Part shown: positions 42,494 through 51,321 of the stretch, piece by piece | Layout of the letters: each line of letters begins with the position of its first letter | Position numbering within the stretch: the first letter of the stretch is position 1 | Assembly: GCA_964537035.1 (NCBI GenBank) | Contig: CAZIAK010000017.1 | Span: forward strand, 1-64,000 | Direction: 5' to 3' | Source of the DNA: CAZIAK01 sp964537035 | GTDB lineage: Bacteria > Planctomycetota > B15-G4 | DNA length: 64,000 bases | Translations under genes and position numbers: made by a program | The notes under the pieces: model-generated | Database searches by the model: none | Seen by the model: only the letters and a program-made list of their open reading frames with translations | Told to the model about the DNA's origin: nothing

Positions 42494-42616
42494 GACGGCT
42501 GGGCACTCACGGGGTGGCCGGGTTTGCCCAGCCCAAGGGTCTTGTCAGCTGTGGCAGATCCCAATGGTGACGCACTCTTCCGGGTGGCGAGACCCGTTCA
42601 AGGTATCACGGATCTC

Positions 42617-43381
42617 TCACCGCCCCCTGCGACCTGTGGGGGCGTCGGATGGGCTGGCGCGCTTCAGGCTCTGGATGGGGCCATGCTTGAGCGGCTCCTC
42701 ATGGCTCGGGGGCTCTGGCAACGCGGCTCGGACCGTGGCCACGGCCGCCGCAGGCGCAGCTTCGAATTTGCGCACGCAGCTGTCGCAGCAGAGTCGCACG
42801 AGCTGGGCCCCATGAAGCACGTCCCGGGGGGTGTCACCCAGGGGCTTGCCCGAGATGGGGCAATTCTTGAGCGGGTAGTCGGCCTTCTGGGCTGCGATGG
42901 CGGCGGCATCGAGGGCTGTAAAGGCCGGTTCGGGGTCGATGCGCAAGCTGTGCAAGCAGCTCTTGCAGCAGAGCTTCACCAGCCGGCTGTCCAGAATCAC
43001 GAGCTGCGCGTTCGCGGGCAGGGGTTCGTCAGACAGGGGACAGGTGCTCAAGGGGTAGTCGGGCAGCTGCGCCTGAACGATGGCCTCGTCGAGGCGGGCG
43101 GCGAAGCGATCGGCTCGAGCCCTCAGTGTCTTGGCGCAGTCGCTGCTGCAAACCTGGAAGAGTCGCTCTCCCATGATGACTTCGATGGGGGGCTCTTCGG
43201 TCGGCCCGCCGGCGCCATCGCCTTCGTCGACGCTGGCGCCGTAGCCCTCGCCGTCCACGATGCAGGTGGCGAGCGGATAGAACGGGCGCAGGGTCTCTGC
43301 GAGGTCGTCGTCAGCAGCCAAGAGGGCAGGGCTGAGCAGGGTGATGGCCAGCAAGGCGCAGCGCAGGGGTGTGGTGATCAC
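42617..43381 (-). CDS. Exported protein with three CxxC-type metal-binding repeats
   Basis: 254 residues with a signal peptide (CALLAITLLSPALLA). Three tandem repeats follow, each about 65 residues, of the pattern YPLxTCxxxxxxL...V.......LVxLCCxSCxxxL: the first has YPLATCIVDGEG and LFQVCSSDC, the second YPLSTCPLSDEPL and LVKLCCKSCL, the third YPLKNCPISGKPL and LVRLCCDSCV. This Cys pattern is like TRASH/YHS-type small metal-binding domains. It probably binds copper, zinc or another soft metal outside the cytoplasm. It is flanked by a beta-helix lipoprotein and a membrane glycosyltransferase on the same strand. Confidence 0.7.
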   Translation of the reverse strand: MITTPLRCALLAITLLSPALLAADDDLAETLRPFYPLATCIVDGEGYGASVDEGDGAGGPTEEPPIEVIMGERLFQVCSSDCAKTLRARADRFAARLDEAIVQAQLPDYPLSTCPLSDEPLPANAQLVILDSRLVKLCCKSCLHSLRIDPEPAFTALDAAAIAAQKADYPLKNCPISGKPLGDTPRDVLHGAQLVRLCCDSCVRKFEAAPAAAVATVRAALPEPPSHEEPLKHGPIQSLKRASPSDAPTGRRGR

Positions 43382-43421
43382 GGTTCCTGTCTCTCGTGGG
43401 TTGCGGCGGGTTGGGCGGGGC

Positions 43422-45206
43422 CTACTTGACGATCAAGCCCGCGGTTTGCACCTGGGAGCGCACCGCACCCTCATTGAAGGCCAGCACCTGGCTGGCGCGC
43501 AAGATGGTGCAGCCTTCCAGACGGGCAGAGGTGCCGGGACCCCACAGCTCTACGGCATAGCGCTCGGTGTCGAAGGTGGAGTTGGTCACCTCGGAGCTGG
43601 CGCCGTCCATCAAGAACAGCGCGATGGAGTCTCCCGCCAGGAGGCAGTCGCTGAGGGTGAGCCGGGTGCTCCCACCTGTGGCGTATACGGCCTTCTTCGC
43701 CGAGAAGAGCCGGCAGCCCGCAAGGCTCACCTGGCTCTCGGCGTAGTTGTCCGTGACGATCACCCCGTGGCCCTGGTCGTTGTCGATGTGACAGTTGATC
43801 AGGTCCACGTGGCCGCCGTTGATCTGCACTGCGGGCGTGCCCTTGCCAGCCGAGGACGAGAGCGAGAGGCCGCGCAGAGTGACGTTGCCATCCGTGTTGA
43901 CCCAGAGGGCTGAGTGGTCCTTGCCCTTCAGCACGACCTCTTCAGAGCCGCCGGTCGATGAGAGGGTCAGGGAGCGCACGATGCCCACCCGCTCGGCGTA
44001 GGTCCCCGGCGCGATCTGCAGGTGGGAACCTGTCGGGGCACGATCTGCGGCGAGGGAGAGCGACTCGAAGTGGGTCTCGTTGAGGCCGGCCCAATGGGGC
44101 CAGAGTGAGCGGTCGGGTTGGACGAACAGGGTCGGGGCGCCCTCGTCGGGCAGCAGAGAGAGCAGGTTCTTGCTGACCAGGAAGGGCCCGTCGATGGGTT
44201 TCTGGCCGAACACACAGTCGCGCAGGGTCACCACGGCCATGGTCTCAGGGTCCATGAAGGGCGCCGGGTTGTCCCGCTCCCAGGTGAAGCGGCAGGACTC
44301 GAGGGCGCCCTTGGAGTCGCCCGTCATGGCCAGTGCGGTGCCCTCTCCCGAGCGAACGATGCAGTCGACGAGAATGAGCTGGGCGCCCGGATCAGAGGTG
44401 CCGGCGGCAGCGCTCCCCGGGGAGGCGTCCAGGCGGCAGGCCGAGAGACGCAGCTGGCCCTGGTTGACGACGACGGCCGCCGCGGCCTCGCTGCCACCCT
44501 TCAGCACCAGGTCGGAGGCCTCGATCATGGTGACCCGGTCGAGGGTCAGGGCCGGTCGATCGCGGCCGTTGATGATCACAGGTCCCTGCCCTGCCCCTCT
44601 GCGCAAGCTCACGCGCCGGTCGATGACCAGGGCTTCGTTGTAGGTGCCCGGCTGGATCCTGATCTCGTCCAGGTAGCCCGCGGCGCGCAGGGCTGCGGCG
44701 ATGGTGGCGTGATCGCCCGAGCCGTCACGAGCCACCACCCGAACTCGGGGGCCGCCGGCAGCCTCTTCCTTGGCAGGCTGGGCGCTGGGGGACTGGCTGG
44801 GGGACTGGCTGGGGGACTGATCGGGGGCCTGGCCGGGGGCCTGAGTGGGGGCCGGATCGTCAGGTTGGGGGCCAGGCAGATCAGCTGCTACGGCGGTGGG
44901 CGTTCCGCCGGTCTCGGTGCCTGCGCCGTCCGGGGCCTGGGGCGGGGGCTGAGTGGCCGCGTGGTCCGCAGGCGGGTCGATGGTGGCGGCTTGGGCTTGG
45001 GCGGGGTGGGTCAGGCCAGGCGGGTCTGCCCTGTCGCCGTGGACCACCGGCAGGGGCGGCGCCGACTGCGGGCTTGGCGCCAGGTCGTGGCTTCTCTCCG
45101 GTGCAGCCTTGTCGGGCTGGGCAGGTTCGGTTGCCTCGGGCGCAGTGCAGCCGAGAAGGGTCACCATGCAGAGCAGGAGCCACCGTGCGGTGTGGGGTCG
45201 AAACAT
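43422..45206 (-). CDS. Beta-helix repeat lipoprotein
   Basis: 594 residues. Lipoprotein signal (LLLCMVTLLGC) leads to a long Pro/Ala/Gln-rich linker (about 20-165, ending with SPSQSPSQSPSAQ), then a right-handed parallel beta-helix: VARDGSGDHATIAAALRAAG with repeats such as LRLSACRLDAS, LILVDCIVRSG, ALESCRFTW, VTLRDCVFG, VDLINCHIDN, VSLAGCRLFS and LTLSDCLLAG. Such helices bind or cleave polysaccharides (pectate-lyase-like), but no catalytic motif is obvious. Start at the ATG before the signal peptide (45206). The protein is probably a surface-attached carbohydrate-binding or lyase-like protein. Confidence 0.75.
   Translation of the reverse strand: MFRPHTARWLLLCMVTLLGCTAPEATEPAQPDKAAPERSHDLAPSPQSAPPLPVVHGDRADPPGLTHPAQAQAATIDPPADHAATQPPPQAPDGAGTETGGTPTAVAADLPGPQPDDPAPTQAPGQAPDQSPSQSPSQSPSAQPAKEEAAGGPRVRVVARDGSGDHATIAAALRAAGYLDEIRIQPGTYNEALVIDRRVSLRRGAGQGPVIINGRDRPALTLDRVTMIEASDLVLKGGSEAAAAVVVNQGQLRLSACRLDASPGSAAAGTSDPGAQLILVDCIVRSGEGTALAMTGDSKGALESCRFTWERDNPAPFMDPETMAVVTLRDCVFGQKPIDGPFLVSKNLLSLLPDEGAPTLFVQPDRSLWPHWAGLNETHFESLSLAADRAPTGSHLQIAPGTYAERVGIVRSLTLSSTGGSEEVVLKGKDHSALWVNTDGNVTLRGLSLSSSAGKGTPAVQINGGHVDLINCHIDNDQGHGVIVTDNYAESQVSLAGCRLFSAKKAVYATGGSTRLTLSDCLLAGDSIALFLMDGASSEVTNSTFDTERYAVELWGPGTSARLEGCTILRASQVLAFNEGAVRSQVQTAGLIVK
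44785..44855. repeat. Short tandem repeat within the linker of the beta-helix gene
   Basis: Imperfect tandem copies of the 12-base unit CTGGGGGACTGG, three nearly exact then several decayed ones (CCTGGCCGGGGG). They encode the QSPSQSPSQS and APGQAPD part of the Pro-rich linker on the minus strand. Length polymorphism between strains is likely. Confidence 0.7.
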
Positions 45207-45442
45207 CGTCCAGAATCCATGGGCGAGGCAGGGAAGGCCAGGGAGTAGCCCGTTGATCGCGGCACCATATCTGAGCATGGAGAGGGGGTGGCTCAACAAG
45301 CCTCTCTCGGCAGCGGGCAGGGAGAGTGCCTCGCCCGGCTCGGCGCCACTCACCTTCGACCCTCTCTCAAGCCCCTTCTTCTCTCACCGCGCCGCCTGTC
45401 CATGGAGCGAGGCGTGGCGAAAGCGCTTCAAGGTCGAGTGTT

Positions 45443-45507
45443 CCTGCCATTGGCAGGGCATCTTCCTGCGGCTTGTGTTGACCCTTGCTTCCGAGGATCG
45501 CTATAAC
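45443..45507 (+). promoter_or_regulatory. Promoter and palindromic operator of the pseudokinase/dynamin/Hsp70 operon
   Basis: TTGACC (45478-45483), 18 bases, TATAAC (45502-45507): a good housekeeping-type promoter, about 108 bases before the first ATG. Twenty bases upstream of the -35 lies the perfect palindrome CCTGCCA-T-TGGCAGG (45443-45457), placed where an activator would bind. The rest of the 409-base gap to the divergent beta-helix gene shows nothing else clear. AAAGGGG serves as ribosome site before 45616. Confidence 0.55.
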
Positions 45508-45615
45508 CGACTCGCTCTGCGGGGTTTGCGGGCACATGGCCGATCGATCGGTCTGGTGGCACAGACCCCTGCTCGCGTGAGTCTGCTGAACGTTGCTGAA
45601 CAAAGGGGCGTGACC

Positions 45616-46530
45616 ATGACGGAACCGGCATCGGCTGAAGCTGCCGCGGACCTTCCCAAGACCATCGGGAACCACGAGATCCTCAGCCGGCTGGCCTCCG
45701 GGCCCATGGGCGACCTGCTGATGGCCAAGGCGGGCGATGAGGGGCGTCACGTGATCAAGAAGCCCACGGCCCCGTACGTGAAGGTGTCCAAGGACGCCAT
45801 CAAGATGCTCAACGCGAGCTTTGATCCTCGCCTGCGCCCCTATCTCGAGATCGATCACGACAACAAGCGTGATCGCTATCTGGTGATGGACTACTTCGAG
45901 GTCCGCTCGGCCTCGCTGTCGGCCCTTGACGGTCTCACCAAGGGAGAGAGCGTCGCCTGGCTGATCAGCGCTTGCGGTGCCCTGGCGGCCCTGCACAAGA
46001 ACAAGGTGGTGCACGGCAACCTGAAGTCGTCGAACATCCTGGTGCGACGCTCGAAAGACCGTTCCATCCCGGGGACGGTCGCCGGGGCCCTGCCCATTCT
46101 CAGCGACATCGGCCTGCGCTACGCCTACGACAAGGAGTACTTCGTGGGAGCGACGGCTGCGGCCATCTACCCCTATATGGCCCCCGAAGTGATCGATATG
46201 TTCGTGGAATCAGGCCTGGACGACGACTGGCAGCCCGCGCCCTCCGCCGATGTCTACTCGTTCGGCGTGGCCTTCATCGAGATCTATTCCGGATTTCAAC
46301 TCTTCGATCTCCCCGGTGAAGAGCCCTCACCCCAGCGATATGTCGAGGAGAAGCGCCGGCGGCGGTACGTGCTGGCCGAGCGCAATGACTTCAAGTCCGA
46401 GGTCGACATCAAGAAACTCAACGAGGTCCTGGCCAAGTGCCTCGACCCCGAACCGAAGAACCGATTCGCAGACGCACAGCAGCTCGAGAAGGCGCTGCAA
46501 GACACTCTCGTGAAGAATGGAAAGGCATGA
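45616..46530 (+). CDS. Protein kinase-like protein, predicted pseudokinase
   Basis: 304 residues with a recognisable kinase fold but degraded catalytic motifs. The Gly loop is LASGPMGDLLMAKAG, the ATP-anchoring Lys is in VIKKPTAP (about residue 49), and the catalytic loop reads VVHGNLKSSNIL where active kinases have HRDLKxxN: the catalytic Asp is Asn and the Arg is Gly. The DFG place is SDIGLRY and the later landmark YPYMAPEVID is intact. It could bind nucleotide but probably not transfer phosphate. There is no membrane segment. Its stop overlaps the start of the dynamin-like gene (ATGA), so it is translationally coupled and probably a scaffold or regulator of the GTPase. Confidence 0.82.
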   Translation: MTEPASAEAAADLPKTIGNHEILSRLASGPMGDLLMAKAGDEGRHVIKKPTAPYVKVSKDAIKMLNASFDPRLRPYLEIDHDNKRDRYLVMDYFEVRSASLSALDGLTKGESVAWLISACGALAALHKNKVVHGNLKSSNILVRRSKDRSIPGTVAGALPILSDIGLRYAYDKEYFVGATAAAIYPYMAPEVIDMFVESGLDDDWQPAPSADVYSFGVAFIEIYSGFQLFDLPGEEPSPQRYVEEKRRRRYVLAERNDFKSEVDIKKLNEVLAKCLDPEPKNRFADAQQLEKALQDTLVKNGKA

Positions 46531-48770
46531 TGAAGGACGAGACACTGCAGGAGATTCATGGCGAGCTGACCAAGGCCGAGAGCGCGCTTCGCGACCTCGC
46601 CCGCCGGGTGAAGCAAGACTCCAGGGCCGGAGTCAACGTCTGCCGAAACTTCACCGACTGGGCCGCCACGCCTCCGGACAACCGCCTCGACAGGGCCAAA
46701 CGGCGCCTGGAGCAGGAGTTCTACCGGGTGGGCATCGCTGGAATCTTCAGCTCGGGCAAGTCGACCATCATCAATGCCTTGCTGCGGGAGCCCGATCTGC
46801 TCCCCACCGCCTCCCACGTCTGCACCTTGACGCGAACCATCATGCGGGCCCCCGAAGAGGGCTCTGGTGAGCGGGTCGAGGTGCACTACTGGAGCCAGGA
46901 CGAGGCGATCCGCAAGGTGGTCCGCAACAGCAAGTTCGACGACGCCTTCGACTCAGACGACCGTCAGCGCGCCGAGTCCGGGTCGGTCAACGTGGATGAC
47001 ATCCACACGGCCATTCGTCGCTGCCAGGAGGGCGATCGCGAGCAGCAGGCCCTGGCTCAGGAGCTGCGTGAGTTCGTCGACGCCCTCGATATCCACGCCT
47101 CGCGCCTGGGCCGGGTGCACACCGTGCCCCTGTCCGAGAAGGACCAGTTCTTGCGCACCACGGCCGTCGAAGAGAACGGCGTGACGCGGCTGGTGGGCAT
47201 CGGGCACATTCGCTGCATCGCCCACGCCATCCTCTACGTGAACAACCCGCTGTTCACCGAAGAGCACATCGAACTGATGGATCTGCCGGGCACGGACGAC
47301 CCAGACCCCACCCAGAAGCAGATCACCTACGACGCCCTGAAGACCATCGACGTGCTGATTTCAGCGGTCTATGGCAGCAAGGGCCTGAACGAAGAAGATC
47401 TGGCCATCATCGACGAGATGCTGGCTCATCACCACGCGGTGACCGAGAAGACCTTCTTCACCGGCAATCGGATGGACGACATCCAGGTGGGCGACGTGAG
47501 CAACGCGTCCCTCGAAGGCCTGCTGTCTGACGGGCTGATCAAGCATCTGACCAAGCGTGGCTTTGACGCGACCCGGGTGTACTTCGTCAGTGCGCTGTAC
47601 GCCGAGCTGCTGTGCATGGAGCAGCGCCGCATGCCCATGAATGACGAGCAGCGCAGCACTCTCGATTCGTTGCGCCAGAAGTGTGACGACCTGGGCAGCA
47701 AGCTGGCCGCGGACATCCGGCCTGACCTCAAGGACCAGTTGGTCGAGACCTACAAGGACGGCGGTATCTCCAAGCTCCGCCAGGACCTGATCAACTACCT
47801 GAAGCACGACATCAAGACCACGCACTTCAAAGAAGTGCAGACCGATCTTGGCGACGTGCTGACCAACCTCGACGGGCTGCTTGAGCCCGAGCGGGCCGAT
47901 GCCTGGGATCTCGATTCGGACGAGTCTGCTCTGGACACGTTCATCGACGACGCGACCAACCAGTTCGAGAACATCGTCTACACCTTCGAGGAGAACCTCG
48001 AGAAGGCCTTCCCCAAGGTCGTGGTGCAGCTCGACGAGATGGTCAAGTCGAAGGTGGAGAACCTGCTCGCCCGTGACAACAAGGCGATCAACTTCCGCAA
48101 GATCCGCTCGGAGCTGCCCTCTCCAGGGGCCTTCCAGGTGAAGACGGCCGTGATCACCAAGGCCCGGGACGCCATCGGCAAGGAGGTCACCAGCCTCATC
48201 GCCGGCCAGCTGGCCAAGAAGATGAGCAGCGCGGTGGTCACCAAGCTCGGTGAGCTCGCTCCCCGGGACGCCTTCGAGAAGCTCGATGAGCAGCTCGACA
48301 GCAACCTGGCCGATCGTTACGCCGCTGCGGTCGAGGGCTTCGAGAAGGGGCTCCACCGCTCGTGTGAGCTGCGGGTCAACGAAGAGATCCACAACCTCCG
48401 TGGTGACATCCCCGAGCCGAACCCGGGCGGGGGCGACTGGAGCCAAGAACTCGAGGAGGCCTTCCGCGGTGAGCTGACCAAGCTCTTCACGGACAAGCTG
48501 TCTGCACGGATCGGTCGCTTCGACAAGGTGCTGCCGGTGCACTTCAAGTTCGTCTCCCACGAGCTGGTCGACACGCTCAAGGGCCTGCTCAGTGACCTGG
48601 CCCGTCTGGGACGGAAGCGGGATGACCTCGAGATGCCCGTGTTCGCGGGTGTGGATCTCGATCCTGAAGAGCTGCGTCGCCGTTCGCTCAAGGGCTACCT
48701 CCACAGCTACGAACTCGCCGCAGAAGCCCTGAAGTCTGCTGGCGTCGAGCTCAAGTCCATCGCGTCCTGA
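46527..48770 (+). CDS. Dynamin-like large GTPase
   Basis: A 747-residue GTPase of the dynamin superfamily. G1 is GIFSSGKSTIINALL near residue 72, the switch I threonine lies in TASHVCTLTRTIMRA, G3 is LMDLPGTDDPDP near residue 250, and the G4 position reads FFTGNRMDDIQ. After it comes a long helical region (to 747) that would form stalk and membrane-contacting parts (FENIVYTFEENLEKAFPKVVVQLDEM). No membrane segment is evident. Bacterial dynamins remodel membranes in envelope stress and anti-phage responses. It sits between a pseudokinase and an Hsp70-like gene in one operon; 31 bases separate it from the latter. Confidence 0.88.
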   Translation: MMKDETLQEIHGELTKAESALRDLARRVKQDSRAGVNVCRNFTDWAATPPDNRLDRAKRRLEQEFYRVGIAGIFSSGKSTIINALLREPDLLPTASHVCTLTRTIMRAPEEGSGERVEVHYWSQDEAIRKVVRNSKFDDAFDSDDRQRAESGSVNVDDIHTAIRRCQEGDREQQALAQELREFVDALDIHASRLGRVHTVPLSEKDQFLRTTAVEENGVTRLVGIGHIRCIAHAILYVNNPLFTEEHIELMDLPGTDDPDPTQKQITYDALKTIDVLISAVYGSKGLNEEDLAIIDEMLAHHHAVTEKTFFTGNRMDDIQVGDVSNASLEGLLSDGLIKHLTKRGFDATRVYFVSALYAELLCMEQRRMPMNDEQRSTLDSLRQKCDDLGSKLAADIRPDLKDQLVETYKDGGISKLRQDLINYLKHDIKTTHFKEVQTDLGDVLTNLDGLLEPERADAWDLDSDESALDTFIDDATNQFENIVYTFEENLEKAFPKVVVQLDEMVKSKVENLLARDNKAINFRKIRSELPSPGAFQVKTAVITKARDAIGKEVTSLIAGQLAKKMSSAVVTKLGELAPRDAFEKLDEQLDSNLADRYAAAVEGFEKGLHRSCELRVNEEIHNLRGDIPEPNPGGGDWSQELEEAFRGELTKLFTDKLSARIGRFDKVLPVHFKFVSHELVDTLKGLLSDLARLGRKRDDLEMPVFAGVDLDPEELRRRSLKGYLHSYELAAEALKSAGVELKSIAS

Positions 48771-48801
48771 ACTCGCGACAGCACACTGAGAAGGATCAAG
48801 C

Positions 48802-51300
48802 ATGATCATCACACCGGATCCCATTTTCTTCGAGCGCATCATTCGCGGCAGCGGCCCGAAGCGAAAGCTCATCAACATCTCGAACGGGGGCGCTGACGAC
48901 TGGGAGACCAAGGTCACCAGCATCTCCAAGCCTGATTGGCTCGAAGTCGAAGACGTGGTCGTAGGTCATTCGATGTTGATCCCTGGTCGCCAGCGCATCT
49001 CGGTGATCGTCAACGTCGACTCGAACCATCAGTTCTTCCCGATGGCACAGTCCCTCGAAGAAGAGCTGCAGATCGTCTTCGAGGACGAGACAGACCTGGC
49101 GATCCCGATCACGATCCAAGAGGTGATCGCTGAGAAGGTCGACTACCCAGGCGTCTTCGCCATGGACTTCGGTACGACCAACACCTGCTTCGCCTACAAG
49201 AACAAGTTCGACCCCACGGTCGATCCGGCGAAGGCCAGCCAGCCTGCGAGCTCATCGAAAGAGATCCCGTCCCTGGTCTTCTTCAAGGACGTGTCACTGG
49301 GCGATCAGGCCAAGTACTCCATCGGCACCGACGCTGCCCACGACATCAAGGAGTTCTCCTGGCAGACCTACGCCTACTTCCTGAGCATCAAGCGCATGCT
49401 GGGCAGTGGCAAGGAGGTCTTCGTCCTCGATGGTGACGCAGGTCGTACCTCGGCTCACCGCCAGCAATGGCCCGTGAGTCGCATCGCCGGCTTCATCATC
49501 AAGGAGGTCTTGAGCCGGGCCGAGGATCAGCTGGGTGCACAGATCCAGCGGGTGGTGGCCACCTATCCCACGCTCTACAGCAAGCACAAGTGTGAGTCGT
49601 TGCTCGGCGCCTACAAAGAGGCCTTCGAGCTCATGGGCCGGGATTGGAACGACGACCGGGTCACCCTGGTCATGGACGAGGCCAACGCCGCCGCGTTCAA
49701 CTACATCTACGGCGAGCTGCTCGAGGTGTTCAAGGGCTTCGCTGCGAAGGAGCAGCGGACCTGCCTGCTGAGCTACGACTTTGGCGGCGGCACGGTCGAT
49801 GTGGCCTTCCTGGATGTGGTCATGACTCGGGACGACCGGGGTCGGATCAAGGTCTCCACAGACCTGCGGGGCATCACCGGCGATCTGTTCTTCGGTGGTG
49901 ACAACATCACCCTGGCCAGCTTCGAGATGCTCAAGAGCGAAGTGGTGCGCCTGATCGCCGAGGAGCGTCACGTCGATCCCGCCGACGAGGCCGCCGCTGC
50001 AGACGCCGAGGGGGCTGCGAAGCCCTTCGCCGAGACAGACTGGGACGACCTCTTCAAGCCCACAGACGACGACATGGATGCTGACGAGGCAGCTCGCGAG
50101 GCCGCCGCGAAGGCAGAGGCCGAGAGGCTGGCCGCCGAAAAGGAGGCCAAGCCTTCAGAGGTGAAGAACCTCGAGAGTGCAGACGAGTATCAAGAGGCCA
50201 TCGAGGCGGTCTACGAGCATCGCACAGCGCTCAAGATCTCCGTCGAAGAAGGCATCAGTCTGCGCGAGGCCGTCGACCGGGTGGCAGGGCAGAACGACAC
50301 CCGCAAGCTGGACAACGTCGAGCTCGAGAACCTGCAGTCGGCCATGGAGATGATCGTTCCCACCCGCTGGGCCAACTACGAGAACGTGGCGCCGCACAAG
50401 GAAGACGCGGCCAAGAAGGTGTTCTACGAGCTCTGGCACGAGGCCGATCAGATGAAGATCCGCCTCTCAAGCCGTGGTGGCGAGCAGCGCTTCGAAGGTC
50501 TGCTCAAGCGTGTCGCTGAGTACGCCGACGTGGATCCCAAGATCTTCAACGACAACCTCACCGTGCACTACAACCAGCTCGAGCGCAAAGTTCGGCCCGG
50601 GGTCGAGCAGACCATCCGCCAGACCCATGCGCTCTACACCCGTGGTGTGGGCGAGCGGGACGACGGGTTGCGTGAAGCGCCGCTGAAGGTGCTGCTGGCG
50701 GGCAACTCGTCGAAGCTGCCCCTGGTGAAGTCTGCCTTCTGCGAGATCTTCGAGATCGGCGAGGACAAGCTGGTCTTCCAGGCCGACAGGTTGAAGACGG
50801 CCGTGGCTCAGGGTGCCTGCGAGGACGAGTCCTTGCGTCGCGACCTGGGTGACCAGGGCCTGATCCAGTGGGAGACGGTGGGCGCGGTCGATCGTCTGCC
50901 TTTCAGCGTGGGGCTCTACAGTCCCGACCTGAAGGGGCTGTCCCAGTACGAAGACGGCTTCATCCCCATCTTCAAGCGGGGCACGTCCCCTGGCGAGGAT
51001 GAGGGCACGTTCGTGGCCAGTCACGACGAGCACTTCCTGGTGCATTCGAAGATGGAGCGGTTGGCGCTCTACGCTGACTACTGCGATGGCAAGTCGCCGG
51101 CCTACCTGGGCATGTTCAACTTCGAGGGTCCGATCGCTCCTGATCATGGAGAGGAAGACGGACCGTTCCAGGTGACCATGGAGCTGACGACGAACCGCGG
51201 CGTCGAGCTGCGACTGCCTTCTACGGACACCGTGTTCAACTTCGAGGTCATCGACGAGACGGTCGACGCACAGGTCAACCCGTTCTCGGGCGTGCACTAG
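48802..51300 (+). CDS. Divergent Hsp70 family ATPase with N-terminal beta domain
   Basis: An 832-residue DnaK-like protein. An N-terminal extension of about 115 residues (TSISKPDWLEVE, RISVIVNVDSNHQFFPM) looks like an Ig-type beta domain. The Hsp70 ATPase part then has phosphate 1 FAMDFGTTNTCFAYK near residue 121, VVATYPTLYSKHK, DEANAAAFNYIYGE and phosphate 2 LLSYDFGGGTVDVAFLD near 326, GITGDLFFGGDNI. A charged Ala/Glu insertion follows (about 390-465), then a region ending VLLAGNSSKLPLVKSAF, and a C-terminal beta part with PFSVGLYSPDLKG, FIPIFKRGTSPGED in place of the usual substrate-binding domain. It is not housekeeping DnaK. Preceded by AAGGA; followed at 22 bases by a GrpE-like gene. Confidence 0.87.
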   Translation: MIITPDPIFFERIIRGSGPKRKLINISNGGADDWETKVTSISKPDWLEVEDVVVGHSMLIPGRQRISVIVNVDSNHQFFPMAQSLEEELQIVFEDETDLAIPITIQEVIAEKVDYPGVFAMDFGTTNTCFAYKNKFDPTVDPAKASQPASSSKEIPSLVFFKDVSLGDQAKYSIGTDAAHDIKEFSWQTYAYFLSIKRMLGSGKEVFVLDGDAGRTSAHRQQWPVSRIAGFIIKEVLSRAEDQLGAQIQRVVATYPTLYSKHKCESLLGAYKEAFELMGRDWNDDRVTLVMDEANAAAFNYIYGELLEVFKGFAAKEQRTCLLSYDFGGGTVDVAFLDVVMTRDDRGRIKVSTDLRGITGDLFFGGDNITLASFEMLKSEVVRLIAEERHVDPADEAAAADAEGAAKPFAETDWDDLFKPTDDDMDADEAAREAAAKAEAERLAAEKEAKPSEVKNLESADEYQEAIEAVYEHRTALKISVEEGISLREAVDRVAGQNDTRKLDNVELENLQSAMEMIVPTRWANYENVAPHKEDAAKKVFYELWHEADQMKIRLSSRGGEQRFEGLLKRVAEYADVDPKIFNDNLTVHYNQLERKVRPGVEQTIRQTHALYTRGVGERDDGLREAPLKVLLAGNSSKLPLVKSAFCEIFEIGEDKLVFQADRLKTAVAQGACEDESLRRDLGDQGLIQWETVGAVDRLPFSVGLYSPDLKGLSQYEDGFIPIFKRGTSPGEDEGTFVASHDEHFLVHSKMERLALYADYCDGKSPAYLGMFNFEGPIAPDHGEEDGPFQVTMELTTNRGVELRLPSTDTVFNFEVIDETVDAQVNPFSGVH

Positions 51301-51321
51301 ACCTCGCAAGGGGAGCACTCC

